A stretch of 64,000 bases of DNA from Symsagittifera roscoffensis (GCF_963678635.1 NC_087064.1:56802338-56866337); one strand, 5' to 3'. Shown: positions 48,400 to 59,999, counted from the first letter of the stretch. A program made the numbers and translations. The notes: a model not told the origin generated them from the letters alone.

Positions 48400-48673
48400 A
48401 CCAGGAATAGGATGTGTAGCAGCCTTGCCTCCAGATACTTCGCAAATACCAGGAAAGTACTTATGTTTCTTGGTGGCGAGGGCAACGGAAGAGCAGCAAG
48501 TGGACCCCGAAGACTTGGTTCTGTCCCTAACGAGACTGAGAGACTTTCTAGTGGAGAAGGAAGTGAAAGAGCTCTCGCTTCCAGTGTTAGACCAAAACGC
48601 AGGACGACTGCACCCACGGAAGCTGTATGCGCATATACGCGTTATCTTTTCCGATACTAACATACAAGTGTAA
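48400..48673 (+). pseudogene. Element B terminal ORF fragment
   Basis: Best frame 48425-48673: DTSQIPGKYLCFLVARATEE, VDPEDLVLSLTRLRDFLVE, HPRKLYAHIRVIFSDTNIQV, then stop. It looks like the C-terminus of the same long protein as 47035-48312 after a shift and stop near 48310. An overlapping frame (48412-48660) is its shadow. Confidence 0.45.
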
Positions 48674-49082
48674 TTTCATAAGAATTACTATTTGAGTATA
48701 GGCTGAGCGTAGGTTGAGTGTAGGATGTGTTATGTTAGATGTGATAAATTATGTTTTATGTTATTAGGACCTTGGGTATGGAAGGGTTATGACCATGATT
48801 GACTGAACGATGATCTTAGGAATAGATCCAAAGTTCTTAGGAATAGGTCCATTCTTAGGTCAAATTCGAAGATTTTAGAAATCAAATGATTTTATTTTAT
48901 TTGATGATCAGAATCTATTTATCTGGCTGTTTTAATTCAATTTTAACACGAATCTGGAGTAATGTTGACAAGTGTGATACTCGTGACCTCTTTTCTAGAT
49001 CCTGATTGATCATTTAGTTATTCATCAGATTTCAATTGCACAAACTGATAATCAAACCGAATTCGGTATTGATAAATTCGAC
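48674..49082 (+). other. Non-coding spacer between element B and the SGNH block
   Basis: T/G-rich sequence with short repeats (GAGTATAGGCTGAGCGTAGG..TTGAGTGTAGG; TTCTTAGGAATAG..TCCA twice at ~48805-48855). It could be an LTR of element B or of the next block, but no second copy lies in the window. Confidence 0.4.
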
Positions 49083-49352
49083 TTGAATGAGCTGATGGAC
49101 CTAGCGGAGGCTTATGAAGGACCAACGGTAGATACGATCTATCGCCGGCTGATGGATGGATCGAGACTTCGCTTTGGAGGATCCAGAGGTTTTCATGCTG
49201 CTGGCCGCCTGAACAAACATCTTAGGGCACGACAACCGCGGGGACCGCCCCACGGAAGTTTTATTGATGGCCGCTTATGGACAGCAGGGAGTACTAGACC
49301 GCCCAAACATGAGAGTTATGAGGTGGAGAAACGGGGCTCTCTCAGGAAATGA
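49083..49352 (+). pseudogene. Leading ORF of the SGNH block
   Basis: Starts from TTG with MNELMDLAEAYEGPT, then the basic, Gly/Pro/Arg-containing peptide FHAAGRLNKHLRARQPRGPP that is shared with 33578-33899, ending GSLRK stop. The conservation of the open frame in the two copies is notable given the shredding elsewhere, but non-silent differences occur. No family was recognised. Confidence 0.45.
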
Positions 49353-49403
49353 CTAGGCAAACGAGACTGGATTGGGAAGTTCAGGATCTACCAACCAGGT
49401 GAG

Positions 49404-50750
49404 ATGCCTGTACCGACCAAACCTAGGCCTGGATTGAGAAGGAAGCATCAGGAAATGAAAAGTGAGGCAGACTCGTCTAGTTCACAACTGAGAGCAGCTT
49501 TGCCATCAAAACGGGCGAGAGTAGAAGAGGAAGTCCAGACGAACGAGACGATGAAAGAACTAAGCGAAACGAAAGACGAACCGGAGGAAGTGAAAAAAAA
49601 CCTTGCTCAGAATTGAAGAAGACCGAGACATGTGGAGGAGATTGTTCAAAGATTGCAACAAGAAGCAGGACGAGGAGATAGAACGCTTAATGCAAGATTA
49701 TAAGGAGAGAACGGAAAGACTGGCATTAACGACAGCAGTAGAAACAACAATACCCACAAGTGATGTTCCTCGTGGGCAGTCCCCGATGGAGCTTCTAGCG
49801 CCTCGCGAACTGAGCGAAACAATGGAAGTGCCAATCCCAACAGCAGCCGGCAGAGTAACAATCCGGGATCCAAGTGACACCCTAGGTGATCCAGTCATGG
49901 AGAAAACTGTTCAAAAGTTGATAGAAACAGCTGGACAACTTGTGGCCAAGAGAAGTGTGACAGGTTCCAGGGTGACTGCCCCCTATGGAACGATTGACGA
50001 TAAAAGCAGAGTAGAACTCTCTTCGGAAGTAATGAAGGAAACGGGAGCTGCTGACGTGACGAAACCAACAGAGACCTCAAAAGTCCCTGACACGAAGATA
50101 AGAGGAATGCCTATGAAGAAAGTGTCCCGCGCATTTGACATACAGAATAACAGCCAGATTAAGAGCAACTTCACAGGAGTTTCAGATAAGGATATGCGAG
50201 CTTGTTTTTACCGATCGACGTGGAGTCAAGCAATGAACATGCAGCAACCGCAACTCGGAACGTCACATTTGATATTGGGCGATAGTCTGGTGAGAGTTCT
50301 GCAGAACTTAAGGATCTCATGGATAACTACGGTGATGGCCTTTGGAGGCGCCACAGTAGCCCAGTTCTATCGGATGGTGGAGTTGATTAACCCAGGAAGA
50401 ATTCCGGACATAATAACTCTAATAGGCACGAATAATTTTTCCAGGAGCTCGGACGAGGAAGAAGCTCATTGGGAATCGATGATGGTATGCTTTTTTACCA
50501 CGCTATAGCATAAGTTTAAGTGCGCGGTACTGACAGTTTGCACCATACCGATGAGCACGAGAACATTATCGTCGACAGGAAGAGGACACAATGAAAGAGT
50601 CATCAGATGGAATAACATCGTGCGAAATCTGGCGAGTCGCAATGCTAGATGAATGATCCTGATGGATTTAGAACATGAGCTAAGAGCTATGGATAAGGCC
50701 AGATTCACCACTGATGGAATTTTTTTTGCAGTATAGAGGGACAAGGCTGG
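49404..50750 (+). pseudogene. Coiled-coil plus SGNH/GDSL-hydrolase-like protein
   Basis: Starts MPVPTKPRPGLRRKHQEMKS, frameshifts near 49610 and continues 49603-50508 with a Glu/Lys-rich coiled coil, a Thr/Pro-rich linker and an SGNH-like domain. The GDSL block is LILGDSLVRVLQNL (~50268-50310), the Gly block is FGGATVAQFYRM (~50341), and block III reads LIGTNNFSR where GTND is usual. After the stop at 50506-50508 the domain resumes (KFKCAVLTVCTIPMSTRT, NERVIRWNNIV). Block V, normally DxxH, reads TTDGIFF, so the catalytic His is replaced by Phe. Such enzymes are esterases/lipases or nuclease-like partners in some retroelements; here the serine remains but Asn/His positions are altered. Confidence 0.6.
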
Positions 50751-51310
50751 ATGATTCGTGTCTTCCAGGAACGATTGGATGAGTTGGAGGTCGAACTCTT
50801 TGACACAGGAGTGCTTAGATTGGAAGAAGCCACGAATGAACCGGCGATCTCGACCTTCGTGCCTCCTAATCTAGAGACACGTATGGGATCAGTCCCAGCA
50901 GTGCCCAAGGTGCCGCAGAGCTCCAGCGAGCAAGGGCAGAGCTCGGACGTATTAGACCGACTGGGCGAAGCACCAGTGAGGAGGACCATTCATACGCGAC
51001 GGCGATTGGGACCCGTCAATCCAATAGTGGACATGACCTCAGGCACCTCGAGATCGGAAACGACGAGTACAAGCAGGGAGAAACGACATCCAGACAGAAA
51101 TTTTTGATGTGGTCGAGACCCGTACCTTCCCCCTGGCACGTCTATAAACAAGACCTGATGAAGTTGAACTTTCAAACTGTGAAGTTTGCAGCCGATGCGA
51201 TGAGGATGCTGAATGGAGCGATACTCTCCGTGAACGGACCACACTCGATTGTGGAAATTGACTGGTTGATAGCAGCCGGAATCAACTTTAGCTCCACAAC
51301 GGCCTTATGA
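50751..51310 (+). pseudogene. Continuation of the SGNH protein and next ORF start
   Basis: 50751-51107 reads IRVFQERLDELEVELFDTGV (amphipathic helix following the SGNH domain) and a Pro/Ser-rich tail. 51104-51310 reads SRPVPSPWHVYKQDLMKLNF and NGPHSIVEIDWLIAAGINFS. A stop and a shift separate the two. No known domain in the second part. Confidence 0.45.
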
Positions 51311-51346
51311 GTCGCTGACCTTGAGGGACTGCCATCAAAAAACACA

Positions 51347-52465
51347 ATGGGTCCAAAAAATGCCAGACCTTTGCAGGACGTAAGAATGAACCATGGCGAT
51401 CAGAACCGAGAAGAGAGGCCAGGAAGATTTCTGACAACTAGAGCACTAATAGGCCAACATATGAAGATGTTTAAGCAAAGGTGGGCGCCTCCATCTCACG
51501 TACAAGAAAGAGCTTATCCAAAACAAGTATTCCAAGAAGGTGATGTCGAAAGATATGGTGAGCTGAAAATTCGAATGGACGAGACTATCTTCGCGGCGTA
51601 CGACAAGGTGGAGATGAGGAAAACCAAGATATTAGTAGTTGCGCGCTCGAACTCTGTGCATACGTTTAAGTACTTGTACTGGCCTGACGTGATAATGCTG
51701 GCGGCAACCGACCTGGACTTGATGCAGATCCAGCGAAAAACTGAAATGAACGCGATAACAATCGTGTTCGCCTGCATAAACGATCACTTGCTCAGAGAGC
51801 CTAAGACGCGGAAAATGCAAAGTGAGCAATAGAAAATGTTCTAGAATCAATGGGCGAGATAATGGATGTGTTGAAAGAAGGAACAGTCCCGAAAATAACA
51901 CCAAAAGCTGTATTTGCGTTGTCTCCAGGATATGCACGTCTCCCATTTGAATTGAAAATTGTGTACGCATTGGTGGCTCTGCTCTCAGAAGGGAAGTTTA
52001 ATGTGATAATATCTGCCCCGGACCGGGAAGTGGAAGCGAGAAACCTGAGACCACTTTTGGCAGAATTACCGGCAGTATGGTCGAATATCTCAAACGCTAT
52101 GAGAAGGTTCAAAGACCATTCGCTACACATGCTGATGTTGGATGAAGTGTTGGGGTTGGAACTGTCCAATTTCAGCAGGCAGCGACGATCTTCAAGTGAT
52201 AGTGGCAATGTCCAATGACTTGTGGTTCAGGGGAATGGAGATTAAAGAAGAAGGAGAGAAGAGGCAGAACTCCAAAGAGACGAAAACTCACTTGGAAGCA
52301 ATGGTTCTGCACACAAAGCCAGAGGCCAACATGTGGCTGCATTTGGCTTCCCGAATAGCAGCATTGGGTACGGACGCTTTCGAGCGAGGCCCAGCGATGA
52401 TCACAAAGATTCACACCTACCTGGTAGAGGAGTTGAACTTAGTAGAAAATGCAGAGGAAAACTAA
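51347..52465 (+). pseudogene. Second large ORF, possibly another SGNH-like fold
   Basis: Frames 51347-51832, 51850-52218 and 52142-52465 form a nearly continuous protein broken by stops at 51830 and ~51841 and a shift near 52180. KILVVARSNSVHTFKYLYWP, MLAATDLDLMQI and ITIVFACINDHLLR have the strand-loop rhythm of an SGNH domain, with IND resembling block III. Then NVIISAPDREVEARNLRPLL and ANMWLHLASRIAALGTDAF follow. The fold suggestion is tentative. The protein is otherwise unknown to me. Confidence 0.4.
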
Positions 52466-53300
52466 GCCAAATTTGTGACTATGATGTACCAAATAACTCT
52501 TGAAGCTTTCTGGACGCAGAATGTAAGAGGAGAAGATGGCTTCGACAGAATCGACAGTATGCTGGGAGGGTTGGGAGCTGGATGGAACGCGTCCTTCCTT
52601 GCAAAATCTACCCTGCTCTCTCTCGTTACCTCATAAGAGAATTCTTTAAAGCGGTTACCGAATTGTCGATAGTAGTGATCATGGCGTTGTTTGTGACGTT
52701 CGGAGCAGAAAGTTTTCTGAAAGGACCGGTGGTACTGCTCACCAGGGGAGTGCATAATCTACGGCCGGACGGACTCCTGATGTTGAACGCGATCACGCAT
52801 GGAACTAGGGAGGGCTGATGAATTCGGCCCGTTACCCCAAGCAGATGAGAGAAAACGTAAAGAAGTTCAAAATGAAACGATCCACTGTCACCTGGTCTAA
52901 AATACGAGGCCTGAGACACACCCTGATTCAGTATCTCCTACAGCAGAATCGCTTTGGACGATGTGCGCCGTCATGCAGGAGGCATGCCCCTACTGACCGA
53001 CTTGAACTTAGCTATGAGGACCGATCACTTAGCGTTGATCAGAGGAACCACTGAATTTGTGACAGTGGTATACGGTCCTGCGGTAATATTCGCGTTCCAT
53101 GACGTTAGTGTGAAAGCATATAGAAGGTCGGTTTTGCACCTGAACCTCATATCGACAGTGGACGGAGCGCACTCAATTGGTGTGAATGGAATGTGCTACG
53201 CAAGTTGATGAGTGAGGATTTATTGTTCGCGAAGATAGCAGAGCCAGAGATGACGGCAATAAATTTTGATGATTATTTCTGTGACCGAATGGGTGAAGAA
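52466..53300 (+). pseudogene. Decayed ORFs before the tandem duplication
   Basis: Short frames (52582-52818, 52954-53208) in alternating frames. The clearest reads PLLTDLNLAMRTDHLALIRG, FVTVVYGPAVIFAFHDVSV and LNLISTVDGAHSIGVNGM. At 53193 it passes into LMSEDLLFAKIAEPEMTAIN and the duplicated part. No domain recognised. Confidence 0.4.
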
Positions 53301-53856
53301 GAGAGAGGGCACGTTGAAGTGTTTACGAAACTCTGGAATTTGAGGCCCTACGACAAAACGAACGGCGAAATAACAAGAATTCCTCTTTTAGTGGCCTCGT
53401 ACCAAAAAGTGAAAGAAGAAACGAAGGACTGGGGCAATAACAGAAAGCAGACAGAAGAAATATCTGAGTTGCCGTTGATCAGAAGGATTTTGGTCGGAGC
53501 AGACTCCGTAGTACAAACTACCAGGTTAAGAGCCTTTGAGACTAATAAAAAGAGGATGGCAAAGTTCTCTGAAACGAGAGACGCCGTGCTTCGCGGGCAG
53601 AAACGCTGCCGTGCTGCAATACACGCAGTTTGCATACACGGATGAGTGGACAAGGAGACGAATGAACAATGCAGCCACTCCGAAACCTGGTAGATTTGAG
53701 GAAGAATGGACAAAATTGGATCTGGCGCCAACGGTCATGAGAGGCAAGGCAGACTTGCAAGAGAGCGCGCTAATAGTGATGGGTGTAAAACCGGAGTTAG
53801 CGATAAGCGGGAATTTGTTAACTAGGACTGCTCTAGCGCCCTTCGGCTGTGAGTAG
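53193..53856 (+). pseudogene. Duplicated segment 1, copy A
   Basis: Frame 53193-53645 reads VFTKLWNLRPYDKTNGEITR, then EETKDWGNNRKQTEEISELP, and shifts near 53590 into 53536-53856 (YTQFAYTDEWTRRRMNNAAT, ...GVKPELAISGNLL). Charged and mostly helical. No catalytic motif or known family. Confidence 0.4.
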
Positions 53857-53907
53857 GTCAAAATAAAGCACGGGGAAGAAGAAGATAAGTCAGCGGGGTA
53901 GCCAGTC

Positions 53908-54312
53908 GTGCCAAAATTTCCATACGAGACGATGAATGACGAGCAAGGACCTTCATGGTCAGGGAGAAATCAGAAACGAGACGATACGGAGCGAGAAGAC
54001 CGTCAAACGGAAGAACCAATGCAACAGGATCCCGATCAAGCGGGAAAAGATGACGATAAGGCCTCGACAGGTGGAGTGTGCAACCTAGACTTCAATTTCT
54101 TGGATGACTTTGAGATCGGGACAGAAACCTTAGAAGGGACGACTGAGCCAGCAGAAGATGAAACTTCCACGCTGGAACCTCCTTCAGCCTTTATGAATAT
54201 AAGCCGAAATTTGCCGGAGAGCAGCTCTTCTGGTAAGTTGAAAACTACCGAAACGAAACTTTTGATGGAGTCTCCGGGGGGGGGGGGGGGGGGGAGAGAG
54301 AGAGAAGAATAG
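53908..54312 (+). pseudogene. Duplicated segment 2, copy A, acidic ORF with poly-G tract
   Basis: 134 codons, acidic and low-complexity: NQKRDDTEREDRQTEEPMQQ, FLDDFEIGTETLEGTTEPAE. It ends in a poly-Gly run encoded by G19 (54276-54294) plus (AG)n. This looks like a disordered hinge or transcription-factor-like acidic region. Function unknown. Confidence 0.4.
54276..54304 (+). repeat. Poly-G and AG microsatellite
   Basis: 19 consecutive G followed by AG dinucleotides. The counterpart in copy B is 17 G without the AG run (58094-58110). Confidence 0.95.
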
Positions 54313-54459
54313 AAGGCACTGCCCGAGTAGTTTCTTTGGAACATTGCCAGAAGAAGAGTGGAAAGTTCACCACAGAGACCATGAGAACAGAACAGGGTGT
54401 AATTCGGACAGAGTTGCCTTCATGGAAAAGGTCTGGACGGTAGTTCAGTGATAAGGGCC

Positions 54460-54862
54460 CCAGTCATTGTTGAAAACAGGTCTCAACAGACCACTGATGC
54501 GAGAGATCCTCGATAAATTGGATGAATGCGAAGGGAGACTTAGCGAGTTGTTAATCGATTAGACCACTGACGAAAGTGAAGTTAATTCTCCCATAAAGGC
54601 AATGCAGCAAGAAGGCAGCAATGAAGTAGCATACCTGTCTAGAACTCGAAAAGGCACGATACGATCGAAAATGGTGATTGACAAAATCAATGATATGAAG
54701 ATGAAACTTGGCAGCCTAATAGCATTAAGAAAAATTGGGAAGGCGAAAATGGACTCTGAGATCTCAATAAAAGCTGTCAACTCAGCCAAGCGAAAGCGTG
54801 TCGAAGAAATCATGGATATGGGACAAGCGACGACCAATTGCCGGACACAGATAGAAAATTGA
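54460..54862 (+). pseudogene. Duplicated segment 3, copy A, helical coiled-coil-like ORF
   Basis: Reads LDECEGRLSELLID before a TAG at 54559-54561 and then KGTIRSKMVIDKINDMKMKL, SEISIKAVNSAKRKRVEEIM. Strongly helical and basic. In copy B the same stop position is a Ser codon (TCG), so the break is specific to copy A. Confidence 0.4.
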
Positions 54863-55389
54863 GTGATGTAACGATGGTGCCACCCATCCTCATGGCAGGA
54901 TTGGGATCAGCCAGTTGCAAAACCAATAGGAGTGACCGCACTCTGACTGGAGCGACATTGGAGATGGAAACATTTAGGCAGTGTGGACAAAGTACCCGAC
55001 GAGATTTTAGATCATCTTGCATGAATCATGGAAAAGGAAGCGTCGTATGACAGCTAATCCCAGTGGAGCATAACCTATTGACAGTATCGGAAACCGTCTC
55101 GATCGACGATCCCGCTGGTGGATACATGGAAATGATGGAGTACAGAAACTCGGCGAGAGGACACCTGATCGCTCTAGAAAACAAAGGTGCCATGGAATTT
55201 TATCTGGAGGAGATGATACAAGGCACAACGATGAAACAGAAGGCATACGGAAAGTTGGTCTCCGCAGAGATGCACGTAGAACTGATACATCAGTTGGTGA
55301 GTTTACCGTGGAGAGCGGTGGTGTTAAGACACTTTGAAGAGGGAATGAGAATCACTCCGAAAAAACACTCTCTGATAGCGATACCTTAA
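54838..55389 (+). pseudogene. Duplicated segment 4, copy A
   Basis: Two in-frame parts split by a TGA at 55048-55050 (copy B has GGA there). Readable stretches: RQCGQSTRRDFRSSCMNHGK, SARGHLIALENKGAMEFYLE, SLPWRAVVLRHFEEGMRITP. Four cysteines fall in the first part, without a canonical zinc-finger spacing. Unknown family. Confidence 0.4.
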
Positions 55390-56036
55390 GTGAGGACGGA
55401 GCTCCAACTTAGGTTCGCTTGGTGCATGACTGGATTGACAATGGAAGAATATGACTCAGAAGAAAGCAAAAGGTCATAGGAAGAGAAGGTGGTATTTGAT
55501 GACAAGTTTAGGAGACCTCGTGACCCAAGAAGGAGCGGCAGTAGCGTGTGCGAAACGGAGAGACGCTCTCTGTTAAGTTCGATTCATGATACAATAAATA
55601 TCGGTGCCAGCGTTGAATACTTGTGTCAAGATGCTGAGAGAATGTAGTGATCGAGCAAAAACCTTGCTCATACAAACAAAAGTCCAGTGAGTATTGCGGA
55701 CGATTAGGAAGAAATCGTATAATTACGTGTCTGGAGTCATAGGGATGGCGTACAACCCTTTCATCAATACCGATACGTTATTGTTTCTTCGACTACAAAC
55801 AAGCAGTGTTGCTAAGATTCTGGCTGGCAAGAATTGCAACCATAAGCAGCGCTGCTAATCAGCAGGCTAAATTGGGACTTGTTTTGGAAGAAAAGCTGAC
55901 TGCACCTACAGTGCCAAAAACTGATAAACGAGTGGAATTTGGATTAGGATTCTCAGATGAATTACTGAAAACGAGCCTAATGGTGGTGTGGGAGTTGATG
56001 AAATCATCATGGTGTCCGAGTCCTAATGCTGATTAG
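55390..56036 (+). pseudogene. Duplicated segment 5, copy A
   Basis: Fragmented lead-in (55440-55790) followed by 55806-56036, which reads LLRFWLARIATISSAANQQA, EEKLTAPTVPKTDKRVEFGL and LLKTSLMVVWELMKSSWCPS. Copy A lacks ~150 bp near 55660 that copy B retains. Function unknown. Confidence 0.35.
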
Positions 56037-56087
56037 ATATTGCGTGTGTTACAGGATGAGCAAAGGGAGTTGAATTCAGACTGACAC

Positions 56088-56731
56088 TTGCGTGACCTGA
56101 ACATGATTTATAACTTGATGACAACAGCCCCCACGAGCAACAGAGAAAACGATGTGGAGTTGCCTGGCTGGGGCCCAGAGGACTGGGTTAAGCCTGGCAG
56201 CTGTCTGGCAAAAATCTATGGACTGGAAGATCATATGTGTGGAGGTCTCGGTTGCGTAAGGACCTTGGCAAAGCAACACAAGCAATTGACAATAAGTTGG
56301 CGTAAAAATGTCTCCGAGGTTGTTGCAAAACCAAACATAATTATATTGGAAAACGAAGAGAAGCCATAGAAGCAGAAATGAATATCCAGCAGTGTGAAAC
56401 TTATCCCAGACCTTCCGGAGCGCGATATTTAGTAGGATCCAAGTTGGCTCCGATGTGCAAAAGCCGATACCCAGTACAGTTTGTAGCAGCGGATGTGAAG
56501 AGTACGAGGACGATCGTGGATCAAGCCTTCTCAGTGCCGAAATGTATAAGATTAGCGAGATTGTCGGAAAAATGTTACGAGTTGATATGTAGGATGTTCG
56601 CAGCAGCTCCAGGAAGAACCACAGACGAGTTAGAGCGGATACTGAGAAAGAAGTTCATGGGATATGCTAGCGGGAACTTTAGTGACTTTGAAATACGGGG
56701 AGCAGAGAGGATCAACAGCGACAGATTATAA
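56088..56731 (+). pseudogene. Duplicated segment 6, copy A
   Basis: 56088-56369 reads VELPGWGPEDWVKPGSCLAK and MCGGLGCVRTLAKQHKQ. 56378-56731 reads TYPRPSGARYLVGSKLAPMC and LARLSEKCYELICRMFAAAP, ending KKFMGYASGNFSDFE. Compact and globular in appearance, with several Cys. No match recognised. Confidence 0.4.
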
Positions 56732-57118
56732 TGCAGCAGATAAAAACGACGAAATCAATCAAGTTATGATGGAAGTGGAACAACTACTGGAAGCGTCGGA
56801 AAAGCGTAATTGGTGAGTTCCCATGCCATTGCTTACTGAAAACATGGTAGTATCCCGGGCGCAGTAATCTGGTGTTGATCTGGGACTCTGGAGAGCTGCT
56901 CTTCATGGTTTTACCGGATTCACCACAGCCCGTAACGATAATGTTAGTTGGATTTATGATGGCAATTCGATAGTTGGAAGCTCATGTGAAGGAGACCAAT
57001 CCACAAGAGACACTGACGAAAGAACAGCTGGAGGAACTTGATTGTCTAAAATATTTAGATCTTTTTGAGACAATGTGCAAAGTGTTGAACATTCTGATGG
57101 AAGTGAAGAGGATATGAG
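56732..57118 (+). pseudogene. End of duplicated unit A
   Basis: Short remnants corresponding to 60660-61105 in copy B (LDCLKYLDLFETMCKVLNIL). The copy A sequence stops at GAAGAGGATATGAGCCG and joins the start of copy B. Confidence 0.4.
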
Positions 57119-57142
57119 CCGAAAGAGAGAGGGCACGTTGAA

Positions 57143-57674
57143 GTGTTTACGAAACTCTGGAATTTGAGGCCCTACGACAAAACGAACGACGAAATAACAG
57201 GAATTCCTCTTTTAGTGGCCTCGTACCAAAAAGTGAAAGAAGAAACGAAGGACTGGGGCAATAACAGAAAGCAGACAGAAGAAATATCTGAGTTCCCGTT
57301 GATCAGAAGGATTTTGCTCGGAGCAGACTCCGTAGTACAAACTCCCAGGTTAAAAACCTTTGAGACTTATAAAAAGAGGATGGCAAAGTTCTCTGAAACT
57401 ATAGACACCATGCTTCGCGGGCAGAAACGCTGCCGTGCTGCAATACACGCAGTTTGCATACACGGATGAGTGGACAAGGAGACGAATGAACAATGGAGCC
57501 ACTCCGAAACCTGGTAGATTTGAGGAGGAATGGACAAAATTGGACCTGGCGCCAACGGTCATGAGAGGCAAGGCAGACTTGCAAGAGAGCGCGCTAATAG
57601 TGATGGGTGTAAAACCGGAGTTAGCGATAAGCGGGAATTTGTGGACTGCTCTAGCGCCCTTCGGCTGTGAGTAG
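57143..57674 (+). pseudogene. Duplicated segment 1, copy B
   Basis: Counterpart of 53193-53856. The frame passes 57143-57469 and 57435-57674 with the same frameshift, so that break predates the duplication. Differences include TETIDTMLRG-type substitutions. Confidence 0.4.
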
Positions 57675-57725
57675 GTCAAAATAAAGCACGGGGAAGAAGA
57701 AGATAAGTCAGCGGGGAAGCCAGTC

Positions 57726-58259
57726 GTGCCAAAGTTTCCATACGAGACGATGAATGACAAGCAAGGACCTTCATGGTCAGGGAGAAATCAGAAACAAGAC
57801 GATAAGGAGCGAAAAGACCGTCGACCGGAAGAACCAATGCAACAGGATCTCGATCAAGCGGGAAAAGATGATGATAAGGCCTCGACAGGTGGAGTGTGCA
57901 ACTTAGACTTAAAATTCTTGGATGACTTTGAGATCGGGACAGAAACCTTAGAAGGGACGACTGAGCCAGCAGAAGATGAAACTTCCACGCTGGAACCTCC
58001 TTGAGCCTTTATGAATATAAGCCGAAATTTGCCGGTGAGCAGCTCTTCTGGTAAGTTGAAAACAACCGAAACGAAACTTTTGATGGAGTCTCCGGGGGGG
58101 GGGGGGGGGGTGAAGAATAGAAGGCACTGCCCGAGTAGTTTCTTTGGAACATTGCCAGAAGAAGAGTGGAAAGTTCACCGCAGAGACCATAAGAATCGAA
58201 CAGAGTGTAATTCGGACAGAGTTGCCCTCATGGAAGAGGTCTGGACGGTAGTTCAGTGA
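57726..58259 (+). pseudogene. Duplicated segment 2, copy B
   Basis: Counterpart of 53908-54312. A TGA at 58002-58004 (TCA in copy A) ends the acidic frame at ...LEPP. It resumes at 58011 through the poly-G tract (58094-58110) into a longer frame ending at 58259. Confidence 0.4.
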
Positions 58260-58274
58260 TACGGATACCCGTCA

Positions 58275-58670
58275 TTGTTGAAATCAGGTCTCAACAGACC
58301 ACTGATGCGAGGGATCCTCGAAAAATTGGATGAATGCGAAGGGAGATTGAGCGAGTTGTTGATCGATTCGGCCACTGATGAAACTGAAGTTAATTCTCCC
58401 ATAAAGGCAATGCAGCAAGAAGGCAGCAATGAAGTAGTATACCTGTCTAGAACTCGAAAAGGCACGATACGATCGAAAATGGTGATTGACAAAATCGATG
58501 ACATGAAGATGAAACTTGGCAGCCTAATAGCATTAAGAAAAATTGGGAAGGCGAAGATGGACTCTGAGATCTCAATAAAAGCTGTCAACTCAGCCAAGCG
58601 AAAGCGTGTCGAAGAAATCATGGATATGGGACAAGCGAAGACCAATTGCCGGGCACAGATAGAAAATTGA
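58275..58670 (+). pseudogene. Duplicated segment 3, copy B
   Basis: Uninterrupted 131-codon version of the helical ORF: LDECEGRLSELLIDSATDET, KGTIRSKMVIDKIDDMKMKL, ending NCRAQIEN. It overlaps the start of segment 4 by 25 bases. It is one of the longest intact stretches of the block. Confidence 0.45.
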
Positions 58671-59149
58671 GTGATGTAACGATGGTGCCACCCATCCTCA
58701 TGGCAGGATTGGGATCAGCCAGTTGCAAAACCAATAGGAGTGACCGCACTCTGACTGGAGCGACATTGGAGATGGAAACATTTAGGCAGTGTGGACAAAG
58801 TACCCGACGAGATTTTAGATCATCTTGCATGAATCATGGAAAAGGAAGCGTCGTAGGACAGCTAATCCCAGTGGAGCATAACCTATTGACAGTATCGGAA
58901 ACCGTCTCGATCGACGATCCCGCTGGTGGATACATGGAAATGATGGAGTACAGAAACTCGGCGAGAGGACACCTGATCGCTCTAGAAAACAAAGGTGCCA
59001 TGGAATTTTATCTGGGGGAGATGATACAAGGCACAATGATGAAACAGAAGGCATACGGAAAGTTGGTCTCCGCAGAGATGCACGTAGAACTGATAGATAG
59101 ATCAGTTGGTGAGTTTACCGTGGAGAGCGGCGGTGTTAAGACACTTTGA
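58646..59149 (+). pseudogene. Duplicated segment 4, copy B
   Basis: 167 codons uninterrupted, against two parts in copy A: GPGTDRKLSD-like start, RQCGQSTRRDFRSSCMNHGK, SVSIDDPAGGYMEM-like middle, KAYGKLVSAEMHVELIDRSV. A 4-bp insertion (GATAGATAG) near 59095 changes the frame of the C-terminus relative to copy A. Confidence 0.45.
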
Positions 59150-59997
59150 AGAGGGAATGAGAATCATTCCGAAAAAACACGCTCTGATAGCGATACCTTA
59201 AGTGAGGACGGAGCTCCAACTTAGGTTCGCTTGGTGCATGACTGGATTGACAATGGAAGAATATGACTCAGAAGAAAGCAAAAGGTCATAGGAAGAGAAG
59301 GTGCTATTTGATGACAAGTTTAGGAGACTTCGTGACCCAAGAAGGAGCGGCAGTAGCGTGTGCGAAACGGAGAAACGCTCTCTGTTACGTTCGATTCATG
59401 ATACAACAAATATCGGTGCCAGCGTTGAATACTTGTGTCAAGATGCTGAGAGAATGCAGTGAACGAGCCAAAAACCTAGCTCCTACAAGCGCTGTTAGAC
59501 ATACATCAGAGCAAACCGATGCGAGTAAATATAAAAGAGCCTCTAGAACTGGAACCAATGAAGAAGGTCGACGAAATATGAAGGTTCTCAAATAAAGAGC
59601 TGAGACTCACAAAAGAATCAATGGGAGCACTATCGAAGTCCAGTGAGTATTGAAACCGTGAGTATCGAAGAAACCGTAAAATTTTGTGTCTGGAGTCATA
59701 GGGATGGCGTACAACCCTTTCATCAATGAAGACATACGTGATTGTCTTTTCGACTACGAACAAGCGGTGTTGCTAAGATTCTGGCTGGCAAGAATTGCAA
59801 CCATAAGCAGCGCTGCTAATCAGCAGGCTAAGTTGGGACTTGTATTGGAAGAAAAGCTGACTGCACCTACAGTGCCACAAACTGATAAACGAGTAGAATT
59901 TGGATTAGGATTCTCAGTTGAATTACTGAAAACGAGCCTAATGGTGGTGTGGGAGTTGATGAAATCATCATGGTGTCCGAGTCCTAATGCTGATTAG
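59150..59997 (+). pseudogene. Duplicated segment 5, copy B
   Basis: 59263-59595 and 59686-59997 correspond to 55390-56036. Readable parts: ISVPALNTCVKMLRECSERA, then YNPFINEDIRDCLFDYEQAV and LLRFWLARIATISSAANQQA. It holds the ~150 bp missing from copy A. Confidence 0.4.
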
Positions 59998-59999
59998 AT

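Larger units (their letters stand above)
42882..48673 (+). mobile_element. Second Ty3/gypsy element B, decayed
   Basis: A/G-rich + strand retroelement, with Gag tail, RT (YVDD), RNase H, integrase and a long C-terminal region in order. It is unrelated in sequence and composition to element A. Its 5' end is lost in the gap. It contains an internal 132-bp duplication and a deletion of the integrase catalytic core, so it is dead. Confidence 0.75.
53301..57118 (+). repeat. 3.8 kb tandem duplication, copy A
   Basis: Direct copy of 57119-61105 (offset ~3808-3824, then changing through indels), beginning GAGAGAGGGCACGTTGAAGTG. High identity with scattered substitutions. Copy A lacks ~150 bp present in copy B at about 59478-59638, and the poly-G tracts differ. 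All six ORF segments below occur in both copies. Confidence 0.9.
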
